Below are positions 6,789 through 15,298 of a DNA stretch of 29,818 nucleotides, one piece after another. Each line of letters opens with the position of its first letter. The first letter of the stretch is position 1. Source of the DNA: BNXB01 sp031548005 (GTDB lineage Bacteria > Bacteroidota > Bacteroidia > Bacteroidales > Azobacteroidaceae); contig JAVBRK010000109.1 in NCBI GenBank assembly GCA_031548005.1, forward strand, positions 1 through 29,818, read 5' to 3'. Under the pieces are notes generated by a model, which was not told the origin of the DNA, did no database searches, and worked only from the letters and a program-made list of their open reading frames with translations. The translations under genes and the position numbers were made by a program.

Positions 6789-8021
6789 ATGGTTTTAAAT
6801 TACATTTGGATTGGTTTTTTCATTGTTGCTTTTGTTGTCGGATTATTCAGACTGTTTTTGTATGGCGATTTGAATGTCTTCACCGAGATGATGAGTGCAA
6901 CTTTCTCTTCTGCTAAAACAGCCTTTGAAATTTCACTCGGACTTACGGGTATTCTTTCTCTTTGGCTCGGGTTTATGAAAATCGGAGAAAAAGGAGGCAT
7001 GGTTAATTTTCTTTCCCGCATGGGATACCCTCTTTTCAGCCGCTTGTTCCCGGAGATTCCGAAAGGACATCCGGCAACCGGTTCGATGATGATGAATATC
7101 GCCTCCAATATGCTGAACCTGGATAATGCGGCTACCCCGTTAGGTTTGAAAGCGATGAATGAGATGCAGGAATTGAATAAGGATAAGGATACAGCCTCTA
7201 ATTCAATGATTATGTTCCTGGTACTCAATGCTTCCGGTTTGACTCTTATCCCTATAACAATCATGGTTTACCGCGCCCAGATGGGCTCGGCTAATCCTTC
7301 CGATATTTTTATTCCGTTGGCTATTGCAACGACCATATCGACATTAGCAGGGGTTATCTACGTTTGTGTCAGGCAAAAAATTAAATTGTTGGATAGAGTC
7401 CTGCTATCTGTTTTCGGTGGGTTAATTGCATTTATCGGATTGGTAATCTGGTTGTTTCGATCGATGCCCCAGGAAAAGATCGCCACGTATTCCGGATTTG
7501 CGGCTAATTTCTTATTGCTGAGCATTATTATTGCGTTTATTTTATCGGGAATCAGAAAAAAGATCAACGTATACGATGCTTTCATTGAAGGCGCAAAAGA
7601 TGGTTTTAAGACCGCTGTAATGATTATTCCTTATTTGGTGGCTATGTTGGTCGGGATCGCCTTATTCCGGGCCTCCGGGGCTATGGATTTCCTGATTAAC
7701 GGGGTTTCTTTGTTGGTTGCCATGTGCGGCTTTAATACGGATTTTGTTCCTGCCCTGCCCACTGCGATTATGAAGCCTTTGAGTGGCAGCGGCGCCCGCG
7801 GAATGATGCTGGATGCCATGCAAACTTATGGGGCGGATTCGTTTGTCGGGCGTTTATCGAGTATCTTTCAGGGTTCTACCGATACTACGTTTTATGTTGT
7901 TGCGGTATATTATGGAGCAGTGAATGTTAAGAATACACGCTATACAGTCAGTGGTGCTTTATTAGCCGATCTGTTTGGGGTAATTGCTGCGATTTCTGTT
8001 TGTTATGTATTTTTTGGTTAA
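6789..8021 (+). CDS. SpmA/SpmB fusion, nucleoside-recognition (Gate) domain membrane protein
   Basis: 410 residues with about nine membrane segments. The first half corresponds to SpmA (GILSLWLGFMKIGEKGG, then IASNMLNLDNAATPLGLKAM) and the second half to SpmB (FIEGAKDGFKTAVMIIPYLV, then PTAIMKPLSGSGARGMM, then FQGSTDTTFYVVAVYYG). Each half contains a Gate domain. In Bacillus, SpmA and SpmB are separate and affect spore core dehydration; Bacteroidetes do not sporulate but commonly carry the fused form, whose substrate is unknown. The conserved N-x-D and S-G-S-G-A-R segments are intact. It is followed after 13 bases by the cupin gene, so the two are probably co-transcribed. Confidence 0.82.
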   Translation: MVLNYIWIGFFIVAFVVGLFRLFLYGDLNVFTEMMSATFSSAKTAFEISLGLTGILSLWLGFMKIGEKGGMVNFLSRMGYPLFSRLFPEIPKGHPATGSMMMNIASNMLNLDNAATPLGLKAMNEMQELNKDKDTASNSMIMFLVLNASGLTLIPITIMVYRAQMGSANPSDIFIPLAIATTISTLAGVIYVCVRQKIKLLDRVLLSVFGGLIAFIGLVIWLFRSMPQEKIATYSGFAANFLLLSIIIAFILSGIRKKINVYDAFIEGAKDGFKTAVMIIPYLVAMLVGIALFRASGAMDFLINGVSLLVAMCGFNTDFVPALPTAIMKPLSGSGARGMMLDAMQTYGADSFVGRLSSIFQGSTDTTFYVVAVYYGAVNVKNTRYTVSGALLADLFGVIAAISVCYVFFG

Positions 8022-8034
8022 AAATTAAATTTCT

Positions 8035-8493
8035 ATGTATCAGATAATTGATGATAAACTTTTGATGGAAGTTTCCCGTCAGGCCCAGAAATCTCCCCGG
8101 CTTCGTATGAATTATAATTTTCATGAGCAGGAGTCTGATTCCTTTAACCGGCTGATCAATGCCATGCAGCCCGGGACCTATTTCCCCCCTCACCGTCATC
8201 TGAATCCGGATAAGGATGAGAGTTATTTAGTGCTAAAAGGAAGCCTGATGACCTATTTATTCGATGATGCGGGTCGCGTCATTCTTAAAAAAGAAGTCAA
8301 CCCGGCTAAAGGAGTTTATGGTATGGATATTCCCGCCCATGTATGGCATACATTCATTGTTTTGGAACCGGATACGGTTGTTTATGAAGCCAAGCTGGGT
8401 CCTTATGCACCTTTGAAAGCTGAGAATATAGCCCCTTGGGCGCCGGATGCGGATGATCCGGAAGCGATCCGGAGTTTTATCGATTCTCTGTAA
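8035..8493 (+). CDS. WbuC-family cupin metalloprotein
   Basis: 152 residues. A single cupin barrel: the metal-binding motif PPHRHLNPDKDESYLVLKG at about residues 53-71 supplies two His and a Glu, and the later PAHVWHTF supplies the third His. The N-terminal helix plus MNYNFHEQESDSFNRLINAM matches the WbuC family, which is found in O-antigen clusters of enterobacteria and as stand-alone genes in Bacteroidetes. A sugar-modifying or binding role is assumed for the family; no polysaccharide genes are nearby, so its role here is open. It closes a two-gene operon with the SpmAB fusion. Confidence 0.75.
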   Translation: MYQIIDDKLLMEVSRQAQKSPRLRMNYNFHEQESDSFNRLINAMQPGTYFPPHRHLNPDKDESYLVLKGSLMTYLFDDAGRVILKKEVNPAKGVYGMDIPAHVWHTFIVLEPDTVVYEAKLGPYAPLKAENIAPWAPDADDPEAIRSFIDSL

Positions 8494-8504
8494 CTAACCG
8501 GGCG

Positions 8505-8522
8505 GATCTGAATCATCAGATC
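8505..8522. other. Perfect hairpin at a convergent gene junction
   Basis: GATCTGA and TCAGATC flank the 4-base loop ATCA. The hairpin overlaps the stop codon (8516-8518) of the minus-strand gene and lies 12 bases past the cupin stop. There is no T run, so it is at best a weak bidirectional terminator or 3' end stabiliser. Confidence 0.4.
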
Positions 8523-9994
8523 TGTTCGATTTCCTTGATCCCGTTCCGGTTGAACATGACCCGGTAGCGTTTGTATTCCAATTGATCCTGGTGCTCGTAA
8601 CGGACAATGAAATTCAAATAGTATACTTTTTCTCCCAGAATTACCTTGTAATCCGATTCATTATCGGTTATATAGATTGGAACTTCTACATTGTCCATTT
8701 TATGGATGAACTGTGAAATATTGAACCGGATAATGTTGTTTATTCCTGAAACCGGATAACGGTTCGAAAGGTCGATGTTTTTACTGTTCAATTGCATTTG
8801 CATCCTGTAGAGCAGGATTTTTTCGTCATTAATCCGGTTTTCAGCTTCCAGGATGGCCGAACGGTTACGAAGTTGTACAACTTCCCGCGGGATGTTCGTT
8901 TCGTTTACGAAAGTCTGGCTTTCTTTATAAACTCCGATCTCTTCGTTATCGTTGATTCTGATATCCACCCGGTTATCAAAATACTTGCTGTTCAGCTTAT
9001 ATGAGAAATAATACCGGGAAAGCTCTTTGATCCGGTCTTTCAGCATATATCCCACCACCAGGGCGATGAACAAGGGTAATGTGAAGTTTCCGTATTTAGA
9101 CTGGAATATAAACGCCACTACAGTTGCGAATATCATGGAAATTCCGGCGGCAATGCTGTAGTAAAACTGCTTTATAACTGCTCCGTCTTCCCGTTTTTTG
9201 ACTTTAAGAAAAAGTTGGCTTTCAATGTATTTTTTCAAAGCTCCAAACCGGAATACCACATCTTTATTCTTATTGGTACTGTTCTTATCGATAATAGCAT
9301 AGCCTTTTTCTTCTTTGTACCGGATTTCATAGTTGATTAGTTCCAGGATGGCCTTTTTCTCTTTTTCGTAGATATTCTTATTCCTTTTATCAAAATATTG
9401 CAGGATTTTGAATAAGTGAAGCTCGATCAGATTGCTCATGAACTCATCGCCGAAAAGATAATATTCAAAAATATTCTTTTCGATAGTCGGGACATTAATT
9501 ATATGACGTAGAGAACGATAATGATTTGCGATCGATTTGCAGTTCCGGACAAACGATAGGACGAGATACGACCAATCTTCCTCTTCACCGGAATTTTGAA
9601 TGTGCTTTAATTCATCACGCATAGAACTTTTCAGGATGGATTGGAACATTTTGATGTGCCGTTCATAATCCATCAGGTTATTACGGGTCGGCTCTTTGGC
9701 CGCTTTATGAAAAGATTCTTCCAATAACCGGAATGGCAATTCTTTTTCATTGGCGATATCTCGTAACAAGTAAATGGGTGTGATCAGCCGGATATTGGAT
9801 TTAATATCCCGGTAAAAATCTTCTTTTGAGTAGGTGTGCCGGTCGATACCCAATGAGTTCGGTACAAAAATCCAGATGTTAACCGAAAAATCATTTTTTT
9901 CCTGATTTTTTTCGTTTAGATTTTTCCCTTCTGTAAAACCTATTTTGAACTCCAGGGAAAACTGATCGTGAATTTTTATTTGATCTTCAATCAT
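8516..9994 (-). CDS. Unrecognised protein with two central membrane segments
   Basis: 492 residues; I cannot assign a family. The N-terminal 270 residues are soluble, charged and mostly helical after an opening strand-rich part (NIWIFVPNSLGIDRHTYSKE). Two hydrophobic segments lie close together at about 277-298 (YYSIAAGISMIFATVVAFIF) and 304-318, forming a hairpin that would put both ends on the same side. The C-terminal 170 residues contain strand-like parts and end in YRVMFNRNGIKEIEQI. There is no signal peptide or recognisable catalytic motif. It stands alone between a convergent cupin gene and the divergent ybeY promoter. A long chain with a hairpin anchor could be a membrane-bound scaffold or stress protein, but that is speculation. 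Confidence 0.7.
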   Translation of the reverse strand: MIEDQIKIHDQFSLEFKIGFTEGKNLNEKNQEKNDFSVNIWIFVPNSLGIDRHTYSKEDFYRDIKSNIRLITPIYLLRDIANEKELPFRLLEESFHKAAKEPTRNNLMDYERHIKMFQSILKSSMRDELKHIQNSGEEEDWSYLVLSFVRNCKSIANHYRSLRHIINVPTIEKNIFEYYLFGDEFMSNLIELHLFKILQYFDKRNKNIYEKEKKAILELINYEIRYKEEKGYAIIDKNSTNKNKDVVFRFGALKKYIESQLFLKVKKREDGAVIKQFYYSIAAGISMIFATVVAFIFQSKYGNFTLPLFIALVVGYMLKDRIKELSRYYFSYKLNSKYFDNRVDIRINDNEEIGVYKESQTFVNETNIPREVVQLRNRSAILEAENRINDEKILLYRMQMQLNSKNIDLSNRYPVSGINNIIRFNISQFIHKMDNVEVPIYITDNESDYKVILGEKVYYLNFIVRYEHQDQLEYKRYRVMFNRNGIKEIEQI

Positions 9995-10012
9995 ATATCA
10001 TTGGTTCGGTCG

Positions 10013-10020
10013 CAAAGATA
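10013..10020 (-). promoter_or_regulatory. -7 box for the unrecognised membrane protein gene
   Basis: The minus strand reads TATCTTTG followed by CG, 18 bases before the ATG at 9994. It is arranged divergently with the ybeY -7 box, with 27 bases between the two boxes. Confidence 0.55.
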
Positions 10021-10047
10021 GGAATAAATTGTTTTAAAAATAAATTG

Positions 10048-10055
10048 TACCTTTG
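10048..10055 (+). promoter_or_regulatory. -7 box for the ybeY-mnmG cluster
   Basis: TACCTTTG followed by CA is an exact TAnnTTTG match; TTG at 10029-10031 is a possible -33 element at a short spacing of 16 bases. This box excludes the in-frame TTG at 10045 as a translation start. Confidence 0.6.
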
Positions 10056-10101
10056 CAGGCTGGTTCAATATGAAAAATTTCACCTTATTATTAAATTGTT
10101 T

Positions 10102-10521
10102 ATGTCAGTCGTTTATCAGGCGGAAGATATTTTCTTTCCCAATATAAAACGTAGGAAAACAGCGAATTGGATAAAAACAGTCATTGCTTTTTACCAAAAG
10201 AAACCGGGCGATATTTCGTATATTTTTTGTTCGGACGATTACATCCTGAAAATTAACAGGGAATACCTGAAGCATGATTATTATACTGATATTATTACAT
10301 TCGATTACTCGGAGAAAAATATGATATCGGGCGATATTTTTATTTCATTGGATACTGTAAAGAGCAATTCTGAAAAATTCGGAACAGATTATAATGAGGA
10401 ACTGCACCGGGTGATGATTCACGGTATCTTGCATTTATGCGGATTTAAAGATAAATCTTCCCACGAAGAGCAGGAGATGAGAACAAGAGAAAATGAGGCA
10501 TTAGGATTATTATTTTACTGA
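10102..10521 (+). CDS. ybeY: Endoribonuclease YbeY, rRNA maturation factor
   Basis: 139 residues from the ATG at 10102 (MSVVYQAEDIFF), near the usual length of 140-155. The in-frame TTG at 10045 would add 19 residues but overlaps the -7 box, so it cannot be transcribed from that promoter. The metal-binding motif is HGILHLCGFKDKSSHEEQ, matching the HGxLHLxGxDH signature with Lys-Ser-Ser before the last His, a variation that Bacteroidetes tolerate. An upstream DYYTDIITFDYSE segment corresponds to the conserved T-D-(V/I)-L-(S/T)-F strand. YbeY is a zinc-dependent single-strand RNase involved in 16S rRNA 3' end maturation and ribosome quality control. It heads the cluster leading into mnmG after a 44-base gap. 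Confidence 0.9.
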   Translation: MSVVYQAEDIFFPNIKRRKTANWIKTVIAFYQKKPGDISYIFCSDDYILKINREYLKHDYYTDIITFDYSEKNMISGDIFISLDTVKSNSEKFGTDYNEELHRVMIHGILHLCGFKDKSSHEEQEMRTRENEALGLLFY

Positions 10522-10565
10522 TATATAGTTGATTAAATATTATTTTGACTATTTCATAGAGAAAT

Positions 10566-12440
10566 ATGAAGTTTAATTATGATGTGATCGTTGTCGGAGC
10601 TGGTCATGCGGGCTGTGATGCTGCTGCTGCTGCTGCTAATCTGGGATCGCAAACCCTGTTGATAACGATGGATATGAACAAGATTGCCCAGATGAGTTGC
10701 AATCCTGCCGTGGGCGGGATTGCCAAGGGGCAGATTGTTCGTGAGATCGATGCGTTAGGAGGACAGATGGGGATTGTGACGGACATGACGGCCATTCAAT
10801 TCCGAATGTTGAACCGCTCAAAAGGACCCGCTATGTGGAGTCCGCGTGCTCAGAGCGACAGGGCCCGGTTTATTGAGAAATGGAGGGAAGTGATCGATGG
10901 TATTCCCAATTTATTGGTCTGGCAGGATACTGTAACCCGGTTGATTGTTGAAAATGGAGTTGTTTGCGGTGTATGTACGGCAATGAATGTGGAGTTCAGG
11001 GCTAAATCTGTGGTGTTGACTGTAGGTACTTTTCTCAATGGATTGCTGCATATCGGACGTACACAAATGCATGGAGGTCGTATTTCGGAGCCGGCATCTT
11101 ATGGCGTAACCGAACAGTTGCGATCGCTGGGTTTTATATCCGACCGGATGAAAACGGGAACCCCGGTACGTATCGATGGCCGGAGTGTGGATTTTTCATT
11201 GACGGAAGAACAGAAGGGAGAAAACGATTATCACAAGTTTTCATACTTGGATTTTCGACCCCGTCCATTGAATCAGTTAAGTTGCTGGACTCTCTATACG
11301 AATGAGTCCTGCCATGAAGTGTTACGTAATGGCTTAGACGATTCACCTTTATACAACGGACAAATCCAAAGTATAGGTCCCCGGTATTGCCCGAGTATCG
11401 AAACAAAAATTGTTACATTTTCTGATAAAGCACAACATCAATTGTTTCTGGAGCCGGAAGGTGAAAATACTCAGGAATATTACCTGAATGGATTTTCATC
11501 CTCTCTCCCACTCCATATTCAGTTGAACGCTTTGCAGCAAATACCGGCATTCCGGAACATTCATATTTATCGTCCCGGTTATGCCATTGAATATGATTTT
11601 TTTCAGCCGACGCAATTGAATCATACATTGGAAACAAAGCGGATCAAAAATCTTTTTTTTGCAGGACAGATCAATGGCACTACCGGATATGAAGAAGCCG
11701 GCGCTCAGGGATTGATTGCGGGGATTAATGCTCACATTAAATCGCATGGTGGACCGGAATTTGTGCTGGGCCGGGATGAAGCCTATATTGGCGTATTGAT
11801 CGATGATTTAGTTACTAAAGGAGTGGATGAGCCTTACCGGATGTTTACTTCCCGAGCAGAATATCGTATCCTTTTGCGTCAGGATGATGCTGATATGCGG
11901 TTGACAGAAAGAAGTTACCGGATTGGTTTGGCGAACTTGCAACGTTTTGAATTGTTGGAAGAGAAGAAACAGGAAATAAAACGGATTGTCGACTTTGCCC
12001 GAAGCTACTCCATAAAAGCAGAATATATCAATGCTGGTTTGGAAAGATTCGGAACCACACCTTTGCGTCACGGAGTGAAACTGATTGATATAATTCTTCG
12101 TCCTCAATTAGATATTGAGAAAGTGGCCGAACTGGTCCCTCCCTTCAAATTAGAGTTGGATAAGATTCAGAATAGGAAGCAGGAGATTATCGAAGCAGCA
12201 GAAATTTTAATGAAATATGAAGGGTACATTGCTCGTGAAAAAATAATTGCAGAAAAAATTAATCGTTTAGAAAACATTAGAATCCAGGGGCGGTTTGATT
12301 ATAATACTATTCAATCATTGTCGACCGAAGCAAAACAAAAGCTAACGAATATTGACCCTGAAACAATTGCCCAAGCCAGTCGGATTCCTGGGGTTTCTCC
12401 GAATGATATTAATGTGCTTTTGGTTTTATTGGGTAGGTGA
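10566..12440 (+). CDS. mnmG: tRNA uridine-5-carboxymethylaminomethyl(34) synthesis enzyme MnmG
   Basis: 624 residues, the usual length. The N-terminal FAD dinucleotide-binding motif is VVGAGHAGCDAAAAAANLG at about residues 9-27, followed by MSCNPAVGGIAKGQIVREID, which is diagnostic of MnmG/GidA, and by GRTQMHGGRISEPASYG. The second signature GLFFAGQINGTTGYEEAGAQG-type segment starts near residue 362 (LFFAGQINGTTGYEEAG). The C-terminal helical domain ends in ASRIPGVSPNDINVLLVLL. With MnmE, the enzyme installs the carboxymethylaminomethyl group on U34 of tRNAs in the cytoplasm using FAD and methylene-tetrahydrofolate. It is the second gene of the ybeY cluster. A parS-like palindrome follows its stop codon by 6 bases. 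Confidence 0.95.
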   Translation: MKFNYDVIVVGAGHAGCDAAAAAANLGSQTLLITMDMNKIAQMSCNPAVGGIAKGQIVREIDALGGQMGIVTDMTAIQFRMLNRSKGPAMWSPRAQSDRARFIEKWREVIDGIPNLLVWQDTVTRLIVENGVVCGVCTAMNVEFRAKSVVLTVGTFLNGLLHIGRTQMHGGRISEPASYGVTEQLRSLGFISDRMKTGTPVRIDGRSVDFSLTEEQKGENDYHKFSYLDFRPRPLNQLSCWTLYTNESCHEVLRNGLDDSPLYNGQIQSIGPRYCPSIETKIVTFSDKAQHQLFLEPEGENTQEYYLNGFSSSLPLHIQLNALQQIPAFRNIHIYRPGYAIEYDFFQPTQLNHTLETKRIKNLFFAGQINGTTGYEEAGAQGLIAGINAHIKSHGGPEFVLGRDEAYIGVLIDDLVTKGVDEPYRMFTSRAEYRILLRQDDADMRLTERSYRIGLANLQRFELLEEKKQEIKRIVDFARSYSIKAEYINAGLERFGTTPLRHGVKLIDIILRPQLDIEKVAELVPPFKLELDKIQNRKQEIIEAAEILMKYEGYIAREKIIAEKINRLENIRIQGRFDYNTIQSLSTEAKQKLTNIDPETIAQASRIPGVSPNDINVLLVLLGR

Positions 12441-12446
12441 AAGTAA

Positions 12447-12462
12447 TGTTCCACGTGGAACA
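12447..12462. other. parS: parS-like centromere site (perfect 16-bp palindrome)
   Basis: TGTTCCACGTGGAACA is fully palindromic and is one of the well-known parS variants (the Bacillus form is TGTTTCACGTGAAACA; the Pseudomonas form is as here). ParB binds such sites to load the chromosome segregation complex. It sits in the 40-base gap between mnmG and apt. In many bacteria mnmG lies beside parAB near the origin, which fits, although no par genes are in this window. Confidence 0.85.
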
Positions 12463-12480
12463 ATTGATATAAAATTAAAA

Positions 12481-13014
12481 ATGAATATTCAAAAATTAAA
12501 GAATTCGATTCGAAATGTGCCCGACTTTCCGATTCCGGGGGTTCAATTTAAGGATGTAACTACTTTGTTTAAAGATGCAGATTGTTTGCGTAAGTTGTCG
12601 GATGATTTGTATGAAATGTATAAGGATTCCGGAATCACAAAAGTGATTGGGATTGAGTCTCGTGGTTTTATTATGGGGCCGATTCTGGCCACGCGACTTG
12701 GGGTGGGATTTGTTCCGATTCGAAAGCCAGGGAAGTTGCCTGCTGCAGTTTTTGAGGAGTCGTATAGTAAGGAATATGGTACAGATGCTATTCAGATTCA
12801 TAAAGATGCATTGACTGAAAATGATGTCGTGTTACTGCATGATGATTTACTGGCTACTGGAGGCACCATGCTGGCGGCTTGTAAATTGGTCCGAAAATTC
12901 AATCCTAAAAAGATTATTGTTAATTTTATTGTCGAATTAGAGAGTTTGAATGGAAGGGCTGCCTTTGAAAAAGGGATACAGGTCGATTCGGTCATAAAAT
13001 ATGAAGCAGACTGA
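12481..13014 (+). CDS. apt: Adenine phosphoribosyltransferase
   Basis: 177 residues from the ATG at 12481 (MNIQKLKNSIRNVPDFPIPG); the frame is open further upstream, but that part overlaps mnmG and the parS site. The enzyme joins adenine and PRPP to give AMP and pyrophosphate in purine salvage. Family landmarks are PDFPIPGVQFKDVTTLF, GIESRGFIMG, RKPGKLP and the PRPP loop LLHDDLLATGGTMLAA at about residues 117-132. Length is as expected (170-185). It lies within the housekeeping cluster, 26 bases before uvrC. Confidence 0.95.
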   Translation: MNIQKLKNSIRNVPDFPIPGVQFKDVTTLFKDADCLRKLSDDLYEMYKDSGITKVIGIESRGFIMGPILATRLGVGFVPIRKPGKLPAAVFEESYSKEYGTDAIQIHKDALTENDVVLLHDDLLATGGTMLAACKLVRKFNPKKIIVNFIVELESLNGRAAFEKGIQVDSVIKYEAD

Positions 13015-13039
13015 TTGTTGTCCCAGAAGATAAATAGAT

Positions 13040-14848
13040 ATGGATATTCCTCACAAATATGACACTCCGGATTTATCTCTGATCATTTCAGCCATCCCGG
13101 AAAGTCCGGGATGTTATATGTATTTGGATGAGATGGGTGTGATCATTTATGTGGGGAAAGCCAAAAACCTGAAAAAACGGGTATCCTCTTATTTTAATAA
13201 GATTCAGGATAGCCCTAAAACCAGAATCCTTGTTAGAAAAATAAGGGATATCAAGTATATTGTAGTCGGGTCGGAAGAAGATGCTTTGTTGCTTGAAAAT
13301 AACATGATCAAGGAACATCAGCCCCGGTACAATGTCATGTTGAAGGATGATAAAACCTATCCTTGGATTGTGGTGAAAAACGAACCCTTTCCTCGTGTTT
13401 TTCTGACGAGAACAGTATTGAAAGATAAATCAATCTATTTCGGCCCCTACCCTTCTGTTCCGACTGTTAAAACTATGTTGCGTTTAATTACCGGTATGTT
13501 TCCGGTGCGGAGTTGTCGATATCCCCTTACAAAAGAAAATATTCAGAAACGAAAATTCAAGGTTTGTTTGCAGTATCATATCAAAAACTGCTTAGGTCCT
13601 TGTGAAGGCTTGCAGCCGGAAGACGATTATAACAAAACAATCGTTTCTATTTGTGAAATCTTAAAGGGAAATATTACTCAGATTCTCCGGAAATTGTACG
13701 ATGAAATGTTGCATTTTTCAGATGAAATGAAATTTGAGGAAGCTCAGGAAATAAAGAAAAAATATGAGTTGCTCGAAAATTATCGGGCAAAGTCGATTGT
13801 TGTCAGTCCGAACTTGCACAATGTCGATGTTTTTTCATATGAAAGTAATGATCAATCTGTATACATTAATTATTTGCACATTGTGTCGGGTTTGATTGTT
13901 CAGGGGTATACCATCGAGTATAAAGTTCGATTGGATGAGCCGAAAGAAGAGATTCTGGGACTTGGTATTACTGAGCTTAGAACTCGTTTTAAGAGCGATG
14001 CCCGGGAAATCATTGTTCCTTTTTCTCCAGATATTGTTCTGAATGATGTTGCTTTTACGATTCCTTTACGTGGAGATAAGAAAAAACTACTGGAATTATC
14101 ACAAAAAAATGTGATGCAGTATAAAGTGGATCAGTTGAAGCAGGCGGAAAAACTAAATCCCGATCAGCGGGGAACCCGGATCCTGAAAACATTGCAAACC
14201 GATTTACACCTGAAAGAATTACCCCTTCACATTGAGTGTTTTGATAATTCCAATATTCAGGGAACCAATCCTGTTTCGGCTTGTGTTGTATTTAAAAAGG
14301 CTAAACCCTCTAAAAAAGATTACCGGCATTTTAATATCAAAACGGTAGTTGGTCCGGACGATTTTTCGTCCATGTACGAAACGGTTTTCAGGAGATACAG
14401 CCATTTGGTAGAGGAAGAACAACCTTTACCTCAGCTGATTGTGATCGATGGAGGAAAAGGACAACTGCATGCGGCTTCTAATGCTTTGATTGATATGGGT
14501 TTATACGGAAAAATTCCGATTATTGGTATTGCCAAACGATTGGAAGAAATTTATTTTCCGAGTGATCCGATTCCACTTTATTTGGATAAAAATTCTGAAA
14601 GCCTGAGATTAATTCAACAATTGAGGGATGAAGCACACCGGTTTGGTATTACCTTTCACCGGCAAAAAAGAAGCAAGCAGCAGATTGTTTCGGAATTAGA
14701 TGATATTAAGGGAATTGGGGATGTCGCTAAAGAAAAATTGCTAAGAAAATACAAAAGTGTTAAAAAAATAAAGGAAGCGCCCCTGGATGAATTGATCGAA
14801 TTGATTGGTAAACATCGCGCGGAATTATTATATAAAGGATTATCATGA
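13040..14848 (+). CDS. uvrC: Excinuclease ABC subunit C
   Basis: 602 residues, a normal length. Domains in order: GIY-YIG nuclease at the N-terminus (GCYMYLDEMGVIIYVGKAKN at about 28-47) for the 3' incision; UvrBC interaction motif (KFEEAQEIKKKYELLENY) near residue 230; RNase H-like 5' incision domain (ECFDNSNIQGTNPVSACVVF, then LIVIDGGKGQL); and a C-terminal helix-hairpin-helix pair (LDDIKGIGDVAKEKLLRKY). It makes both cuts around bulky lesions in nucleotide excision repair with UvrA and UvrB. Its last four bases overlap the start of dtd (ATGA). Confidence 0.96.
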   Translation: MDIPHKYDTPDLSLIISAIPESPGCYMYLDEMGVIIYVGKAKNLKKRVSSYFNKIQDSPKTRILVRKIRDIKYIVVGSEEDALLLENNMIKEHQPRYNVMLKDDKTYPWIVVKNEPFPRVFLTRTVLKDKSIYFGPYPSVPTVKTMLRLITGMFPVRSCRYPLTKENIQKRKFKVCLQYHIKNCLGPCEGLQPEDDYNKTIVSICEILKGNITQILRKLYDEMLHFSDEMKFEEAQEIKKKYELLENYRAKSIVVSPNLHNVDVFSYESNDQSVYINYLHIVSGLIVQGYTIEYKVRLDEPKEEILGLGITELRTRFKSDAREIIVPFSPDIVLNDVAFTIPLRGDKKKLLELSQKNVMQYKVDQLKQAEKLNPDQRGTRILKTLQTDLHLKELPLHIECFDNSNIQGTNPVSACVVFKKAKPSKKDYRHFNIKTVVGPDDFSSMYETVFRRYSHLVEEEQPLPQLIVIDGGKGQLHAASNALIDMGLYGKIPIIGIAKRLEEIYFPSDPIPLYLDKNSESLRLIQQLRDEAHRFGITFHRQKRSKQQIVSELDDIKGIGDVAKEKLLRKYKSVKKIKEAPLDELIELIGKHRAELLYKGLS

Positions 14849-15297
14849 GGGTTGTTATTCAGCGAGTTAGCAAAGCTTCTGTAACGATTAACGGTATCCG
14901 GAAGTCGGAGATTAACCGGGGACTTTTGGTTTTTGTCGGAATAGAGGATGCCGATACCCCGGAAGACATCGATTTCTTATGCCGGAAAATCGTAAATTTA
15001 CGTATCTTTGACGACCAGAGCGGTGTGATGAATTGTTCGGTTCTGGATGTTGGTGGAGAAATTTTGTGTGTGAGCCAGTTTACACTTCATGCTTCGACTA
15101 AAAAAGGCAATCGTCCTTCTTATATCCGCGCTTCCAAGCCGGATTTTGCAGTTCCGATGTACGAGTCATTCTGTTCCGAACTCGCGTTACTTTTAGGAAA
15201 AGAGCTTAAAACCGGTGAATTTGGTGCGGATATGAAAGTAGAATTATTGAATGATGGTCCGGTAACGATTCTGATTGATTCTCAAAATAAAGAATAA
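14845..15297 (+). CDS. dtd: D-aminoacyl-tRNA deacylase
   Basis: 150 residues, full length for the family. It hydrolyses D-aminoacyl-tRNAs and glycyl-tRNA(Ala) mischarges in the cytoplasm. The start MRVVIQRVSKASVTING is characteristic, and both active-site motifs are present: SQFTL at about residues 77-81 and the GP-containing motif NDGPVTILID near the end. The start overlaps uvrC by four bases and implies coupled translation. Confidence 0.95.
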   Translation: MRVVIQRVSKASVTINGIRKSEINRGLLVFVGIEDADTPEDIDFLCRKIVNLRIFDDQSGVMNCSVLDVGGEILCVSQFTLHASTKKGNRPSYIRASKPDFAVPMYESFCSELALLLGKELKTGEFGADMKVELLNDGPVTILIDSQNKE

Positions 15298-15298
15298 T

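Noticed and set aside
10045..10101. An N-terminal extension of YbeY from a TTG start
   Set aside because: The TTG overlaps the -7 box TACCTTTG, and the extension is not found in the family's usual length.
12352..12480. A longer Apt starting inside mnmG
   Set aside because: The added residues overlap mnmG and the parS site and look nothing like Apt; the family start MNIQKLKNSIR is at 12481.
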